Assembly (NCBI GenBank): GCA_964632945.1
Contig: CAZWCX010000073.1
Location: 1 to 36,394, forward strand
Length of the DNA: 36,394 bases
Reading direction: 5' to 3'
Source: CAZWCX01 sp964632945
Lineage (GTDB): Bacteria > Planctomycetota > MHYJ01 > WSZJ01 > CAZWCX01
Shown: piece after piece, positions 7,331-16,576 of the stretch
Numbering within the stretch: the first letter of the stretch is position 1
Layout of the letters: each line of letters opens with the position of its first letter
The notes under the pieces: model-generated
What the model saw: the letters and a program-made list of their open reading frames with translations, nothing else
Told to the model about the DNA's origin: nothing
The model's database searches: none
Made by a program: the position numbers and the translations under genes

Positions 7331-9535
7331 GTGGCGGATGCGCTCGACCGCGCGATCGCGGATCTCGTCCTGTCCCGATCTCTGGTGACGCGCGCGCAGC
7401 TCGACGAGTGCCTGGAGGCCCAACTCCGTTCGGCCCTCCCCCGTCGCCCGCTGCTGGATCTGCTCGTGGAAGGCGGACTCGTGCCCCGGGACGTCGCCGG
7501 CTCGCTCCGCAGGGAGGCCATGTCCGTGGCGCGCGAAACGCCCACCGAGGTGCGGGAGGGCGGGGAAGGGCCGGAACACGCAGGCACGTTCCTGCCGGCC
7601 GAGGCGACACCGTCCCGCCGGGGAGGAGCGGGAGTCCTCCTGCCCTCCACGGGAGGCCGCGCGCTGCCGGCCCCCGGGTCGTGGGCCGAGGAACGCCGAC
7701 GCGCCCGGTACGTCTATTCCCAAGGCTGGGTTTCCGCGGAGGAGTTCCAGCAGGCGCTGCTCGAGCAGGTCATCGAACCGTCGACCGCCCCGCGCTCGAT
7801 CCTGGCCATCCTCTCCGAGCGCGGGCGACTGACACCCGATCAGTGCGAGCAGGCGGTCCGCGCGGGAGGACAGGTCGGGACGCAAGCCCCCAACCCGGAC
7901 CCGGGCGCCGCGGGGAAGGCACCGGAGGAAGTCGAACGCGCCGCCGAGTCTCCCGCCAACCGGTTCGGCAACCTCGTTCGCGTGCACTGCCTGGGTCGCG
8001 GCGGCATGGGAACCGTATGGCAGGCGTGGGACCGCAACCTCGGTCGCTGGGTCGCGATGAAGTTCGTCGATGCCTCCTGGCGCCACTTGCTCCATGAAGC
8101 CCGCTTCGGCGCCCGCCTGGAGCACCCCGGGATCGTACCCGTTTACGAAGTCCACGCCTCCGGGGACGAAGAAGCGTTCCTGGTGATGAAGTACGCGACC
8201 GGCGGGACGCTCGAAGAGCGGGCGGGGCAGGTGACCCCGGAAGAGGCCGCCGCCCTGATGATCCCGGTTGCGCGGGCCCTCCAGTTCGCGCACGATCACG
8301 GCGTGCTGCACCGGGATCTCAAGCCGCGAAACATCCTGATCGACGCGGACGGAAAACCGATGGTGTCGGACTTCGGTCTCGCGCTGGGCCTCGAGGTCGG
8401 AGGCGCCCCCCGGAGCGGGTTCTCCGGCACCCCCGCCTACATGGCTCCCGAGCAGTTCACGCCCGGGCTCGGGGTCGGCAGCGCCAGCGACGTCTACGGT
8501 CTGGGCGCCACGTTGTACCACCTCCTGACCGGTCGACCGCCGTATACCTCGCCGACGGTCGAGGAGGTCCTGGCGCAAATCGCGCGGCTGGCGCCGCCGA
8601 CGCCCCGCAGCCTCAATCCGAAGATCCCGGCCGAGCTCGAGCGGGTGGTCCTGCGCGCGATGGATCGCAAGCGCGAGCGGCGCTATCCGAACGCCGAGTC
8701 GATGGCGCGCGATCTCGAGCGCTTCCTGCGCAAGGAACCGATTCTCGGGGAGGGAGAAGAGGCCTTCGCCGAAGCCATGTCCCGCTTTCTGGCCGGCCGG
8801 TTCGACGACGCCTGGACCCACATTCAGCGCGCCCTCGCGCTCCCCTGGAGCCCGGAATCCGCCGGATCTCCCGGCCGGTCGATGCTGCACCTTCTCGACG
8901 AGCAGGAAACCACCCTGTCCACGGCGTTGCGGGACCGGCCGGCGTACCCCGCCGCGCGCGTCCACCGGGGCGTCGTTCGCCTGGCTCGCGCCGTGCTGAA
9001 CCACCTCGAGGGTCGCCCCGCGTTGGAGGACCTGCAGCGCGCGGCCGATGACCTCGAACAGGCCGCCGCCGCCGCCCCCCGGGAGTCGGACGTGCCGGCG
9101 CGCATCCGCGCCCTGGAGGAACTCTGTGATGTGCGATTCGGGGTCGCCCCCTGGGAGTGGCTCTTGAGCCGGGGCGAGCGGCGCTACTCCCAGGGACGGT
9201 ATCGGGAGGCGCGATCCCTTCTCGATGCGGCGCTGCTGCGGAGCCCCGTGGACCCCACCGTCACCTCCGGGACCACCCGGTCGCTGGTGGTCGCCCTGCA
9301 TCGGCGGTTGGCCTCCGCCTACGCCCTGGCCTCGGCCGGGATCGACGCGCGCAGCGACCCGCCGCGCGCGCTCGCCCCGGGGGAAATCGCGGCGTCGCGG
9401 GAACGGGCGTTCGAGCACCTCCGGACGCTCGCGTCGTTGTGGGAAGTCACACCGGAAATCCTGCGGGAGGACTCCGACCTGCAGGTCCTGCACGCCGACC
9501 CGCGCTGGAACGAACTCCTGGCCCGCCTCGGCTAG
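7331..9535 (+). CDS. Hanks-type serine/threonine protein kinase (kinase 1)
   Basis: 734 residues, cytoplasmic (no membrane segment seen). Kinase domain about 215-480: glycine loop GRGGMGTVW, ATP lysine Lys244 (VAMKFVD), catalytic HRDLKPRN with Asp329, DFG Asp347, and APE Glu374 with the bacterial GTPAYMAPEQF activation-segment end. All catalytic residues are intact. The N-terminus holds two similar ~50-residue modules (about 12-60 and 133-182) joined by a low-complexity linker. The C-terminal third (about 485-734) is helical with TPR-like character, e.g. FDDAWTHIQRALALP and YREARSLLDAALLRSP. The GTG start at 7331 has GGAG about 9 bases upstream. Kinases of this layout with TPR tails are frequent in Planctomycetota and Myxococcota; substrate is not indicated by neighbours. 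Confidence 0.92.
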   Translation: MADALDRAIADLVLSRSLVTRAQLDECLEAQLRSALPRRPLLDLLVEGGLVPRDVAGSLRREAMSVARETPTEVREGGEGPEHAGTFLPAEATPSRRGGAGVLLPSTGGRALPAPGSWAEERRRARYVYSQGWVSAEEFQQALLEQVIEPSTAPRSILAILSERGRLTPDQCEQAVRAGGQVGTQAPNPDPGAAGKAPEEVERAAESPANRFGNLVRVHCLGRGGMGTVWQAWDRNLGRWVAMKFVDASWRHLLHEARFGARLEHPGIVPVYEVHASGDEEAFLVMKYATGGTLEERAGQVTPEEAAALMIPVARALQFAHDHGVLHRDLKPRNILIDADGKPMVSDFGLALGLEVGGAPRSGFSGTPAYMAPEQFTPGLGVGSASDVYGLGATLYHLLTGRPPYTSPTVEEVLAQIARLAPPTPRSLNPKIPAELERVVLRAMDRKRERRYPNAESMARDLERFLRKEPILGEGEEAFAEAMSRFLAGRFDDAWTHIQRALALPWSPESAGSPGRSMLHLLDEQETTLSTALRDRPAYPAARVHRGVVRLARAVLNHLEGRPALEDLQRAADDLEQAAAAAPRESDVPARIRALEELCDVRFGVAPWEWLLSRGERRYSQGRYREARSLLDAALLRSPVDPTVTSGTTRSLVVALHRRLASAYALASAGIDARSDPPRALAPGEIAASRERAFEHLRTLASLWEVTPEILREDSDLQVLHADPRWNELLARLG

Positions 9536-9608
9536 CCCGAGGATTCGCGGACCGTTTCGTTGAAAGTCCGGGCAAGCGAACAAGTTCGCGAGGCCCCGAA
9601 AATGGAAA

Positions 9609-9643
9609 CGGGCCGGAGGGCGGCCCTGCCGCGCTCCGGCCCG
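9609..9643. terminator. Bidirectional hairpin between convergent genes
   Basis: A perfect 10-bp inverted repeat (CGGGCCGGAG at 9609-9618, CTCCGGCCCG at 9634-9643) with a 15-base loop lies between kinase 1 (+) and the Cys-rich gene (-). There is no long U tract, but position and stem strength suggest a shared terminator. Confidence 0.6.
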
Positions 9644-9664
9644 AGCGATGATTCCGCGATCCCG

Positions 9665-10330
9665 CTACTCGGCGATTTCGACCTCGAACTCGGCCAGGAC
9701 CGGGGTTTCCCCCGCCTTCGCCGACACGGAGAGTCGCGCCTTGCCGGAGAGATCGGGTGTCACTTCGACCGTGTAGTGCCCCGGTTTCCCTTCGACGGCC
9801 GCAGCCGCCACGGCGGCGCCGGCCGCCTTCCAGCCCTCGCCCTTCTTCATCTTCATGTGACAGACCGGGCACTTTTCGGTGGTCTCGCTCTCCGCGCACT
9901 TCATCGGGCAGACCCACACTTCGCCGCGCCCCGAGAACGTCACCTCAATCTGGGCGTTCTCGACCGCCTTGCCGTCGCCCTTGCCGGCCTCCTCGCCCGC
10001 GCCCCACTGAAGCAGCGCCACGGTGAGAACCCGCTTGTCGCCCTTCTTGAGCGCGCCGTCCGCCTCGACGCCGACGTGATAGAGCCCGCGATGCGGATGG
10101 CCGCAGTTGCACCACTTGCCCTTGTGCATACCGCACGGGCAGTGGACGTCCTTGCCTTCCGGGGTCGCGAATTCGGAGTCCCCGCACTTGCAATAGTGGA
10201 CGTTGACCTTCTTCGCCCATTCCGCCTTGTCGCCGGCGCCGGCCCGGGCCGAAAGGGACAGCAGCACCGCACCCGCCAGGGCAAGGACCGCGACACCGCG
10301 GACGACGCGACAGCCAGAGATCGCCTTCAT
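9665..10330 (-). CDS. Secreted Cys/His-rich metal-binding protein
   Basis: 221 residues. An N-terminal signal peptide is clear (VAVLALAGAVLLSLSARAGA). The mature N-terminus has three C-x-C pairs (Cys47/49, Cys64/66, Cys74/76) with nearby Met68, His69, His78 and His80. A second motif, CPMKCAESETTEKCPVCHMKM (Cys140, 144, 153, 156, His157, Met158 and Met160), resembles the heavy-metal-binding CPM...CPxCxM motif of copper efflux proteins. Around it, LYHVGVEAD...LTVALLQW and GHYTVEVTPDL...AEFEVEIAE look like halves of an Ig-like (YtkA/FixH-like) beta sandwich. I infer an exported metal-binding or metallochaperone role. It starts one base after the korB stop (TAA-C-ATG), so it is translated with the korAB operon, which is unexpected for an exported protein. 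Confidence 0.7.
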   Translation of the reverse strand: MKAISGCRVVRGVAVLALAGAVLLSLSARAGAGDKAEWAKKVNVHYCKCGDSEFATPEGKDVHCPCGMHKGKWCNCGHPHRGLYHVGVEADGALKKGDKRVLTVALLQWGAGEEAGKGDGKAVENAQIEVTFSGRGEVWVCPMKCAESETTEKCPVCHMKMKKGEGWKAAGAAVAAAAVEGKPGHYTVEVTPDLSGKARLSVSAKAGETPVLAEFEVEIAE

Positions 10331-10331
10331 G

Positions 10332-11393
10332 TTACTTCAGCTCCTCCATCACCTGCGCCAAAGCTTCCCGCGAAGGCCGCACCCGCTCCAGCGGGAGCGT
10401 CGCCAAGGGCTCGTCGACCATGTTGATGAGGTCGACCAGGTCCCGCTTCTTGGGCTCGATGTAGAGAACACCGGTCAGGTGCTCGTTCTTCCGCAAAGAT
10501 TCCTCGATCCGACGGAGCGCGTTGAGCTTGTCGGTCGGGTCGTATTCCTGCTCGAGCTTGCGGAGGGTAAGCCGGGAGCCGTCGTGCATCTCCACCACGC
10601 GGGTCGTCCCCGGCTCGATCTCGATCTTCACTTCGTCGAAGTAGGGGACGAAGCCGAGTTCGTGCACCGGGATGTCGTGGTCCTTGAGGTAGCTATAGCT
10701 CTTGGTCGAGCCCTCGTGGTTGTTGAACGTGATGCACGGGCTGATGACGTCGAGGATCGAAAGGCCCTGATAGGACATCGCGGCCTTGAGCAGGGCGCCC
10801 ATTTGCTTGTGGTCGCCGGAGAAGGAGCGGGCGACGAAGCCCGCGCCGAGCTGGATCGCCATGCCGCAGCAGTCGAGCGGGAACCACTCGTTCTCTTCGC
10901 CGGTCTTCAGCTTGGAGCCCTGTTCCGCGGTGGCCGAGAACTGGCCCTTGGTGAGGCCGTAGACGCCGTTGTTCTCGATGATGTAGACGATGCGCGGATT
11001 GCGCCGGATCATGTGGATGTAATGCCCCATCCCGATCGAGGCCGTGTCCCCGTCGCCGCTGACGCCGATCAGGTTGAGATTGCGGTTGGCGACCAGCGCG
11101 CCGGTGGCCAACGTGGGCATGCGCCCGTGGACGCCGTTGAAGCCGTGCGCGCGACTGAGGAAGTACGCGGGCGTCTTGCTCGAGCAACCGATGCCGCTGA
11201 GCTTGGCCACGGTATGGGGGGAGATCCCGAGGTCGTAGTAGGACTGCAGGATCGCGGTGGAGATGGAGTCATGACCGCAGCCGGAGCAGAGGGTCGATTC
11301 CAGGCCCTTGTAATCCAGCCGGGTGAGTCCGATGCGGTTGGTCTTCGCGGCCGGTGCCGGGGTCGGGGCCACCGGAGTGGTCGGGTCTGCCAT
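10332..11393 (-). CDS. korB: 2-oxoacid:ferredoxin oxidoreductase, beta subunit
   Basis: Beta subunit of a 2-oxoglutarate (or related 2-oxoacid):ferredoxin oxidoreductase, which oxidatively decarboxylates the acid to its acyl-CoA and reduces ferredoxin. Thiamine pyrophosphate motif: GDGDTASIGMGHYIHMIRRN ending in ENN. Iron-sulfur cysteines: Cys36 and Cys39 (CSGCGH), Cys70 (GIGCSS), and a later Cys in DVISPCITFNN. The first ~20 residues are an Ala/Pro-rich extension. Length 353 aa is usual for KorB. It follows korA by 48 bases and precedes the Cys-rich gene by one base. KorB and PorB are hard to separate by eye; the paired two-subunit layout with a fused gamma-alpha partner favours Kor. Confidence 0.92.
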   Translation of the reverse strand: MADPTTPVAPTPAPAAKTNRIGLTRLDYKGLESTLCSGCGHDSISTAILQSYYDLGISPHTVAKLSGIGCSSKTPAYFLSRAHGFNGVHGRMPTLATGALVANRNLNLIGVSGDGDTASIGMGHYIHMIRRNPRIVYIIENNGVYGLTKGQFSATAEQGSKLKTGEENEWFPLDCCGMAIQLGAGFVARSFSGDHKQMGALLKAAMSYQGLSILDVISPCITFNNHEGSTKSYSYLKDHDIPVHELGFVPYFDEVKIEIEPGTTRVVEMHDGSRLTLRKLEQEYDPTDKLNALRRIEESLRKNEHLTGVLYIEPKKRDLVDLINMVDEPLATLPLERVRPSREALAQVMEELK

Positions 11394-11441
11394 GGATGAA
11401 CGTCTCCTATCTTCGCGCGGGGTCGGGCCCGGGCGGGCCGC

Positions 11442-13295
11442 CTACGCGTTCCTGGATTCCTGCGCCATGATGCCGTTGGTCACGAACCGGGCGTCGACGG
11501 GGATGCCGTCATACTTGAGCACCCGGCGCAGCTTGCGGCACTCCTCGCCGAGGTGCACCGTCAGGAGCTGCGCCAGCTGACCGTCCCGGTTCTGCTCGAC
11601 CACATAGACGCGGTCATGGCGATCGAAGAACTCCCGGATCTGCTCGTTGAACGGCAGCGCGCGCAGCCGGAGGTACGAGGTCTTGAGGTTGTGCTCACGC
11701 TCGAGCTGGTCGCGACACTCGCGCATCGGGCAGTCGGTGGAGCCGAAGGCGATGATGCCGACGCGGGCGCCGTCGACGATCTCGACCACGGAGCGCGGAA
11801 CGTGCTTCCGGGCGGTCTCGTGCTTCTTCTGCAGGCGGTCCATCAGGTTCTTGTAGTCGATCGGCCGCTCGGTGTACTGGGCCTTTTCGTTATGCCCGCT
11901 GCCGCGGTTGAAGTAGGCGGCCAGGGGGTGATCGGTGCCGGGAAGCGTCCGATAGCAGATCCCGTCCCCGTCGACGTCCCGGTACCGTTCGAACTTGCCC
12001 AGGCGCGTGAGGTCCTCCCGGGTGAGGACCTTGCCGCGCTGGATCGGCTTTTCCGGGTAGGGGAAGGGATCGGCCATCCACATGTTCATCCCGATGTCCA
12101 GGTCGGTCAGGGCGAAGACCGGGCACTGGAACTGCTCGGCCAGGTCGAGGGCGGTGATGCCGAACTCGAAGCACTCCTCGACGGAGCCGGGGAAGAGGAC
12201 GATGTGGCCGGTGTCGCCGTGGGAGAGGTGGTAGGCCTTGAGGACGTCGCCCTGGGCGGTGCGGGTCGGCAGTCCGGTCGACGGACCGACGCGCTGCACG
12301 TCCCAGATGGCGCAGGGGACCTCGGAGAAGTAGGCGAGACCGACGAACTCGGACATGAGCGAGATGCCCGGTCCGGAGGTCGTGGTCATCACGCGGGCGC
12401 CGGCCCAAGCCGCGCCGAGGACCATGCCGACGGAGGCCAGCTCGTCTTCGGCCTGGATGACCGCGTAGGTCGCCTTCCCGGTCTTCGGATCGTGGCGGAA
12501 GCGGCGCAGGTAGGCGGTGGTCGCCTCGCCCAGGCTGGACGAAGGCGTGATCGGGTACCAGGTCAAAACGGTCAATCCGCCGAAGACGGAGCCGAGCGCG
12601 GCGGCGGAATTCCCGTCGATGATGATCTTGCCGGCGGTCTTGTTCATTCGGGTCAGGCTGTAGGGGTCGCGCTTGGGCAGGTTCTGACGCGCCCAATCGA
12701 TTCCCGCCTGGATGGCGGCCACGTTGAGGTCGACCGCCTTGGCCTTCCCCTTGAACTGCTTGGCCACGGCCTTCTTGATTTCGTCAAGGTCGATGCTGAG
12801 CAACTGGGCCAGGATGCCCACATACACGGTGTTGGTGACCAGCTTCTGCAAGGCGGCCTTGTCGCAGAAACCGGTCACGATCTTGCGGAAGGGGACCGAG
12901 TAGACGATCAGGTCGGTGCGGGTGACGGTGTACTTCAGGTCCTCGTTGAGGATCAGGACCGTGCCGGGGCGCATCTCCTCGACGTCCGACCGCACCGTCT
13001 CCGCGTTCATGGCGACGACGATGTCGAGCTCCGCCTTGCGGCCGACGTACCCGTCCTTGCTGGCCCGGATCGTGAACCAGGTGGGGAGGCCGGCGATGTT
13101 GGAGGGGAAGAGGTTCTTCCCGCTGACCGGGATGCCCATCTGGAAGATCGAGCGCATGAGGATCAGGTTGGCGCTCTGGCTGCCCGAGCCGTTCACGGTG
13201 GCGACCTGGATGCTGAAGTCGTTGACGATCGGCTTGGAGGGGGCCGACGTCTGCGGCTTCGGCGCCACGTCCACAGTATTGCTGACCGTACTCAC
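11442..13295 (-). CDS. korA: 2-oxoacid:acceptor oxidoreductase, fused gamma-alpha subunit
   Basis: 617 residues from the chosen start. The N-terminal gamma domain is recognisable from VATVNGSGSQSANLILMRS and SGKNLFPSNIAGLPTW (about 30-200). The alpha domain follows, with WYPITPSSSLGE (Tyr247-Pro248) for thiamine/2-oxoacid binding, TTTSGPGISLMSE and GPSTGLPTRTAQGD. Domain III runs to the C-terminus (GIIAFGSTDCPMRECRDQL, YVVEQNRDGQL). It should form an alpha-beta complex with the next gene. I chose GTG 13295 because it starts MSTVSNT-like as family members do and has AGGA just upstream; an ATG at 13403 would add 36 residues unlike the family. The partner ferredoxin may be the gene at 14372-14683. 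Confidence 0.92.
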   Translation of the reverse strand: MSTVSNTVDVAPKPQTSAPSKPIVNDFSIQVATVNGSGSQSANLILMRSIFQMGIPVSGKNLFPSNIAGLPTWFTIRASKDGYVGRKAELDIVVAMNAETVRSDVEEMRPGTVLILNEDLKYTVTRTDLIVYSVPFRKIVTGFCDKAALQKLVTNTVYVGILAQLLSIDLDEIKKAVAKQFKGKAKAVDLNVAAIQAGIDWARQNLPKRDPYSLTRMNKTAGKIIIDGNSAAALGSVFGGLTVLTWYPITPSSSLGEATTAYLRRFRHDPKTGKATYAVIQAEDELASVGMVLGAAWAGARVMTTTSGPGISLMSEFVGLAYFSEVPCAIWDVQRVGPSTGLPTRTAQGDVLKAYHLSHGDTGHIVLFPGSVEECFEFGITALDLAEQFQCPVFALTDLDIGMNMWMADPFPYPEKPIQRGKVLTREDLTRLGKFERYRDVDGDGICYRTLPGTDHPLAAYFNRGSGHNEKAQYTERPIDYKNLMDRLQKKHETARKHVPRSVVEIVDGARVGIIAFGSTDCPMRECRDQLEREHNLKTSYLRLRALPFNEQIREFFDRHDRVYVVEQNRDGQLAQLLTVHLGEECRKLRRVLKYDGIPVDARFVTNGIMAQESRNA

Positions 13296-13424
13296 TGTCC
13301 TAACCCCTTTACAAATCAGAAGACCGGTCTCCGCGAGCTCCGGGCCGCCGGACTCCGACGGAAACGTCCAATGCACCCCCTCCCGGGGCCCGGCCGGGTG
13401 CAAGACCGGCCTGGGGAGCGAATC

Positions 13425-13430
13425 ATTCTA
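13425..13430 (-). promoter_or_regulatory. Candidate -10 box (TAGAAT) for the kor operon
   Basis: TAGAAT on the minus strand, about 130 bases before korA GTG 13295. The best -35 at 17 bases is poor (CTGGCT). The hexamer recurs before other genes in the window, which raises its credibility slightly. Confidence 0.35.
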
Positions 13431-13553
13431 TCGCCCACCCTCCGGAAAGCCAGAGAAACTTCGGCGCTAGCCCCCCGTCCCGGACACCCGGGGAGCGACA
13501 CCCGCGGGCAGGGTGGAGCCGGGCGCGCCGATCGGCCGGGCGGGAGATTTCTG

Positions 13554-13582
13554 TTGACCCTGTCCCGGCGGCGCGATACTGG
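13554..13582 (+). promoter_or_regulatory. Possible promoter for the small membrane protein
   Basis: TTGACC at 13554-13559 followed by GATACT (15-base spacer) or TACTGG (17-base spacer). Neither pairing is ideal. It lies 93 bases before GTG 13675 in the divergent region with korA. Confidence 0.3.
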
Positions 13583-13674
13583 GAAGCGCACGCCGGACCG
13601 GTCGGGGCGAGGACCCCCACCGGGGAGGACCGGTTCGTCGAGGGCCCGGCGGCGCGGGAAGCAGGAGGCGAGTC

Positions 13675-14292
13675 GTGGGGATGCCAGGCGGCTATCGTGA
13701 GGGGATCTGGTGGCCCGGAGTCTTGATCGCGGGCGGCGCGATCGGACTGGGGTCGGCGATCCCCCTCTTGAATTGCGTCAATCTGCTGTGCTGTGCGTGG
13801 GCGTGGGGACCCACGATGGCGCTCGCCTATTTCCTCTCGCGCGAGGGTTTCCGGGTCTCTCCGTCTTCGATGATGACGCCCGCCGGGCTCGCCGTCGGGG
13901 CCGGGCTCGTGGTTTATTTGCCGATCCTGGCGCTCATGATCGCCATCGGACCGCCGTTTTCGCAGCAGGTGGCGGACTTGAAGACGAGCGGGGTGCAACT
14001 CCCCCCGGAAATCGAACAGATGCTCCTCAAGGAGGATGCGAAGCTGCTCGTGGGGTTGATTCAGGGCGGCTGCTCGGGGATGTCGATGCTGTTCTTCGGC
14101 GTGATCGGAGGCATGGTCGGCGGGATGATCTGGCGCAACGACCCGCCCCCCCTGACGCCGCCGTACCCCGGGACCTACCCGCCGGGGCCGGGCGGAATGA
14201 CACCGGGCGCCCCCTTCCCCGGACCGCCGGTGCCCCCGCCGGGTCCCCCTCCCCCCGCAAGCGGGCCGCCGGCTCCGCCGCCGACCGTGTGA
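13675..14292 (+). CDS. Small membrane protein with Pro-rich tail, unknown function
   Basis: 205 residues with three or four hydrophobic segments: about 12-50 (VLIAGGAIGLGSAIPLLN, then LLCCAWAWGPTMALAYFL, probably two helices), 70-92 (LAVGAGLVVYLPILALMIAI) and 130-150 (SMLFFGVIGGMVGGMIW). A paired Cys-Cys lies in the second helix. The last ~50 residues are almost only Pro, Gly, Ala and Thr and probably lie in the cytoplasm or periplasm as a flexible tail. GTG 13675 is preferred over ATG 13681 because AGGAGG at 13663-13668 stands 6 bases before it. The gene stands alone between korA (divergent) and ferredoxin (convergent). I do not recognise the family. Confidence 0.7.
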   Translation: MGMPGGYREGIWWPGVLIAGGAIGLGSAIPLLNCVNLLCCAWAWGPTMALAYFLSREGFRVSPSSMMTPAGLAVGAGLVVYLPILALMIAIGPPFSQQVADLKTSGVQLPPEIEQMLLKEDAKLLVGLIQGGCSGMSMLFFGVIGGMVGGMIWRNDPPPLTPPYPGTYPPGPGGMTPGAPFPGPPVPPPGPPPPASGPPAPPPTV

Positions 14293-14314
14293 GCCGGCGA
14301 CGCCCGAAAATAGG

Positions 14315-14346
14315 CCGTGGGGCGCTCCTGGCGGAAGGCCCCACGG
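14315..14346. terminator. Bidirectional hairpin between convergent genes
   Basis: Perfect 9-bp inverted repeat, CCGTGGGGC (14315-14323) and GCCCCACGG (14338-14346), loop 14 bases, between the membrane-protein gene and the ferredoxin gene. Short A-rich flanks (GAAAAT before, AAAGAGTTT after) on both sides suit termination in either direction. Confidence 0.65.
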
Positions 14347-14371
14347 AAAGAGTTTACGGGCGGTCCCGCGC

Positions 14372-14683
14372 CTAGCGCAGGACGTTGCCGGGCTTCTTGG
14401 GAGGATCGGTCGCAGCGCGCGGCGTGACGGGCGGATTGGTCTTGAAGGTCGGCGTCAAATCGCGATTGATCTTGGCCCACTCGGGGGACTCGTCCTCAGT
14501 AGTCACGATGGCGGATATGGGGCACTCCGGCTCGCACAAGCCACAATCGATGCAGGTGTCCGGGTCGATGATCATCATCGCCTGCCCCTGGTAGTCGCCG
14601 GGGTGGATGCACTCGACCGGGCACACCGCCACGCACGTTGCGTAGCGCTCCCCCAGGCACTTGTCGGTAATGACGTAGGGCAT
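14372..14683 (-). CDS. Ferredoxin, two-cluster (7Fe/8Fe type)
   Basis: 103 residues. Starts like FdxA-type ferredoxins (MPYVITDKC). Cysteines: Cys9, Cys17, Cys21-Pro and Cys25 in the first half, then CIDCGLCEPECP (Cys44, 47, 50, 54). The missing central Cys in CLGERYATC (a Cx7C pattern) is typical of a [3Fe-4S] site beside a [4Fe-4S] site, so a 7Fe ferredoxin is most likely. The C-terminal ~35 residues, rich in Pro, Thr and Lys, are an extension. Strong Shine-Dalgarno (GAGGAGGAA just before the ATG). It is transcribed from its own promoter and is a plausible electron acceptor for the KorAB enzyme encoded nearby; that link is inference from proximity. Confidence 0.9.
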   Translation of the reverse strand: MPYVITDKCLGERYATCVAVCPVECIHPGDYQGQAMMIIDPDTCIDCGLCEPECPISAIVTTEDESPEWAKINRDLTPTFKTNPPVTPRAATDPPKKPGNVLR

Positions 14684-14743
14684 CGTTCCTCCTCTTCCGT
14701 GAGCGACCGTAAACCGAAGAGCTACGCTCGGAGCTCACCCGGG

Positions 14744-14773
14744 ATTCTACCGGCGACCGCCGCTGAGCGTCCA
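14744..14773 (-). promoter_or_regulatory. Promoter for the ferredoxin gene
   Basis: On the minus strand TGGACG (14773-14768), an 18-base spacer, then TAGAAT (14749-14744). It lies about 60 bases upstream of the ferredoxin ATG, in the divergent region shared with the NtrC-type regulator. Confidence 0.5.
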
Positions 14774-14809
14774 CGGAATTCCGCCCCGGAACGCGGGCCA
14801 CGGCTTCCC

Positions 14810-14839
14810 TTGCGCACCGCCCGCGGCTTGTGGTAGAAG
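14810..14839 (+). promoter_or_regulatory. Possible promoter for the NtrC-type regulator
   Basis: TTGCGC (14810-14815), 18-base spacer, TAGAAG (14834-14839). The -10 overlaps AGAAGG, which also serves as Shine-Dalgarno for ATG 14847, so the two readings compete: either a nearly leaderless transcript or only a ribosome site with the promoter elsewhere. Confidence 0.25.
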
Positions 14840-14846
14840 GCGAACC

Positions 14847-16202
<1,356 letters not shown>

Positions 16203-16253
16203 GGGAACGGGGGGAAGCCGGATCGGCAATCCCGATTTTCGCTCCGATGCGGA

Positions 16254-16288
16254 TTACGCCTGCGTAACCCGGAATTACGCTGCGGTAA
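16254..16288. promoter_or_regulatory. Paired palindromes, candidate enhancer (UAS) for the sigma-54 promoter
   Basis: Two related 14-mers: TTACGCCTGCGTAA (16254-16267, perfect 6-bp arms) and TTACGCTGCGGTAA (16275-16288, TTAC/GTAA outer arms with an imperfect centre). Start-to-start distance is 21 bp, two helical turns, so both face the same side. They lie about 170 bp upstream of the -24 element, the usual enhancer distance for NtrC-type proteins, and just after the regulator gene. A TTACGC half-site also occurs at 24297-24302 before the Flp locus. Confidence 0.55.
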
Positions 16289-16455
16289 CAGTCGGAACCG
16301 GATTTTGCCGCCCGGGAAGCGCGCGAAAGAATTAAGATTCGTTACTCCGGAGAGTCGATCGGCGGATTTGCCGACCTGTGCGGGAATAGGGAACGATCGC
16401 CGGACCGGGTCTGGCGAAGTTCGTGGTTTCCGCCCGGCCCCGCTCTAAGTCTTAG

Positions 16456-16474
16456 TTTGGTATGACATTTGCTC
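16456..16474 (+). promoter_or_regulatory. Sigma-54 (-24/-12) promoter for the pseudopilin operon
   Basis: TTTGGTATGACATTTGCTC: invariant GG at 16459-16460 and GC at 16471-16472 separated by exactly 10 bases, with TGG and TTTGCT blocks close to the sigma-54 consensus. Predicted start near 16483, leaving a leader of about 175 bases before ATG 16659. Confidence 0.65.
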
Positions 16475-16477
16475 GTA

Positions 16478-16503
16478 GGGAGGAATTCGGTGGGAATCCT
16501 CCC
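16478..16503 (+). promoter_or_regulatory. Hairpin/inverted repeat at the predicted sigma-54 start site
   Basis: GGGAGGA (16478-16484) and TCCTCCC (16497-16503) form a perfect 7-bp inverted repeat with a 12-base loop. It straddles the predicted +1 of the sigma-54 promoter, so it may be an operator or a 5'-end stem-loop of that transcript. Confidence 0.35.
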
Positions 16504-16576
16504 GCGAGGAGTACGCCCGGTCAGGAGCGGCCCGCGGGGGTCGATGGGTGGGGATTCCCTGGCCCTGAATCGGTAC

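Noticed and set aside
4482..7388. 968-codon plus-strand open frame across amrS and the acyltransferase
   Set aside because: Low-complexity shadow; the overlapping frames hold radical SAM and acyltransferase motifs.
13296..13403. 36-residue N-terminal extension of korA
   Set aside because: Not family-like and contains the likely leader; GTG 13295 has a ribosome site and starts like known KorA proteins.
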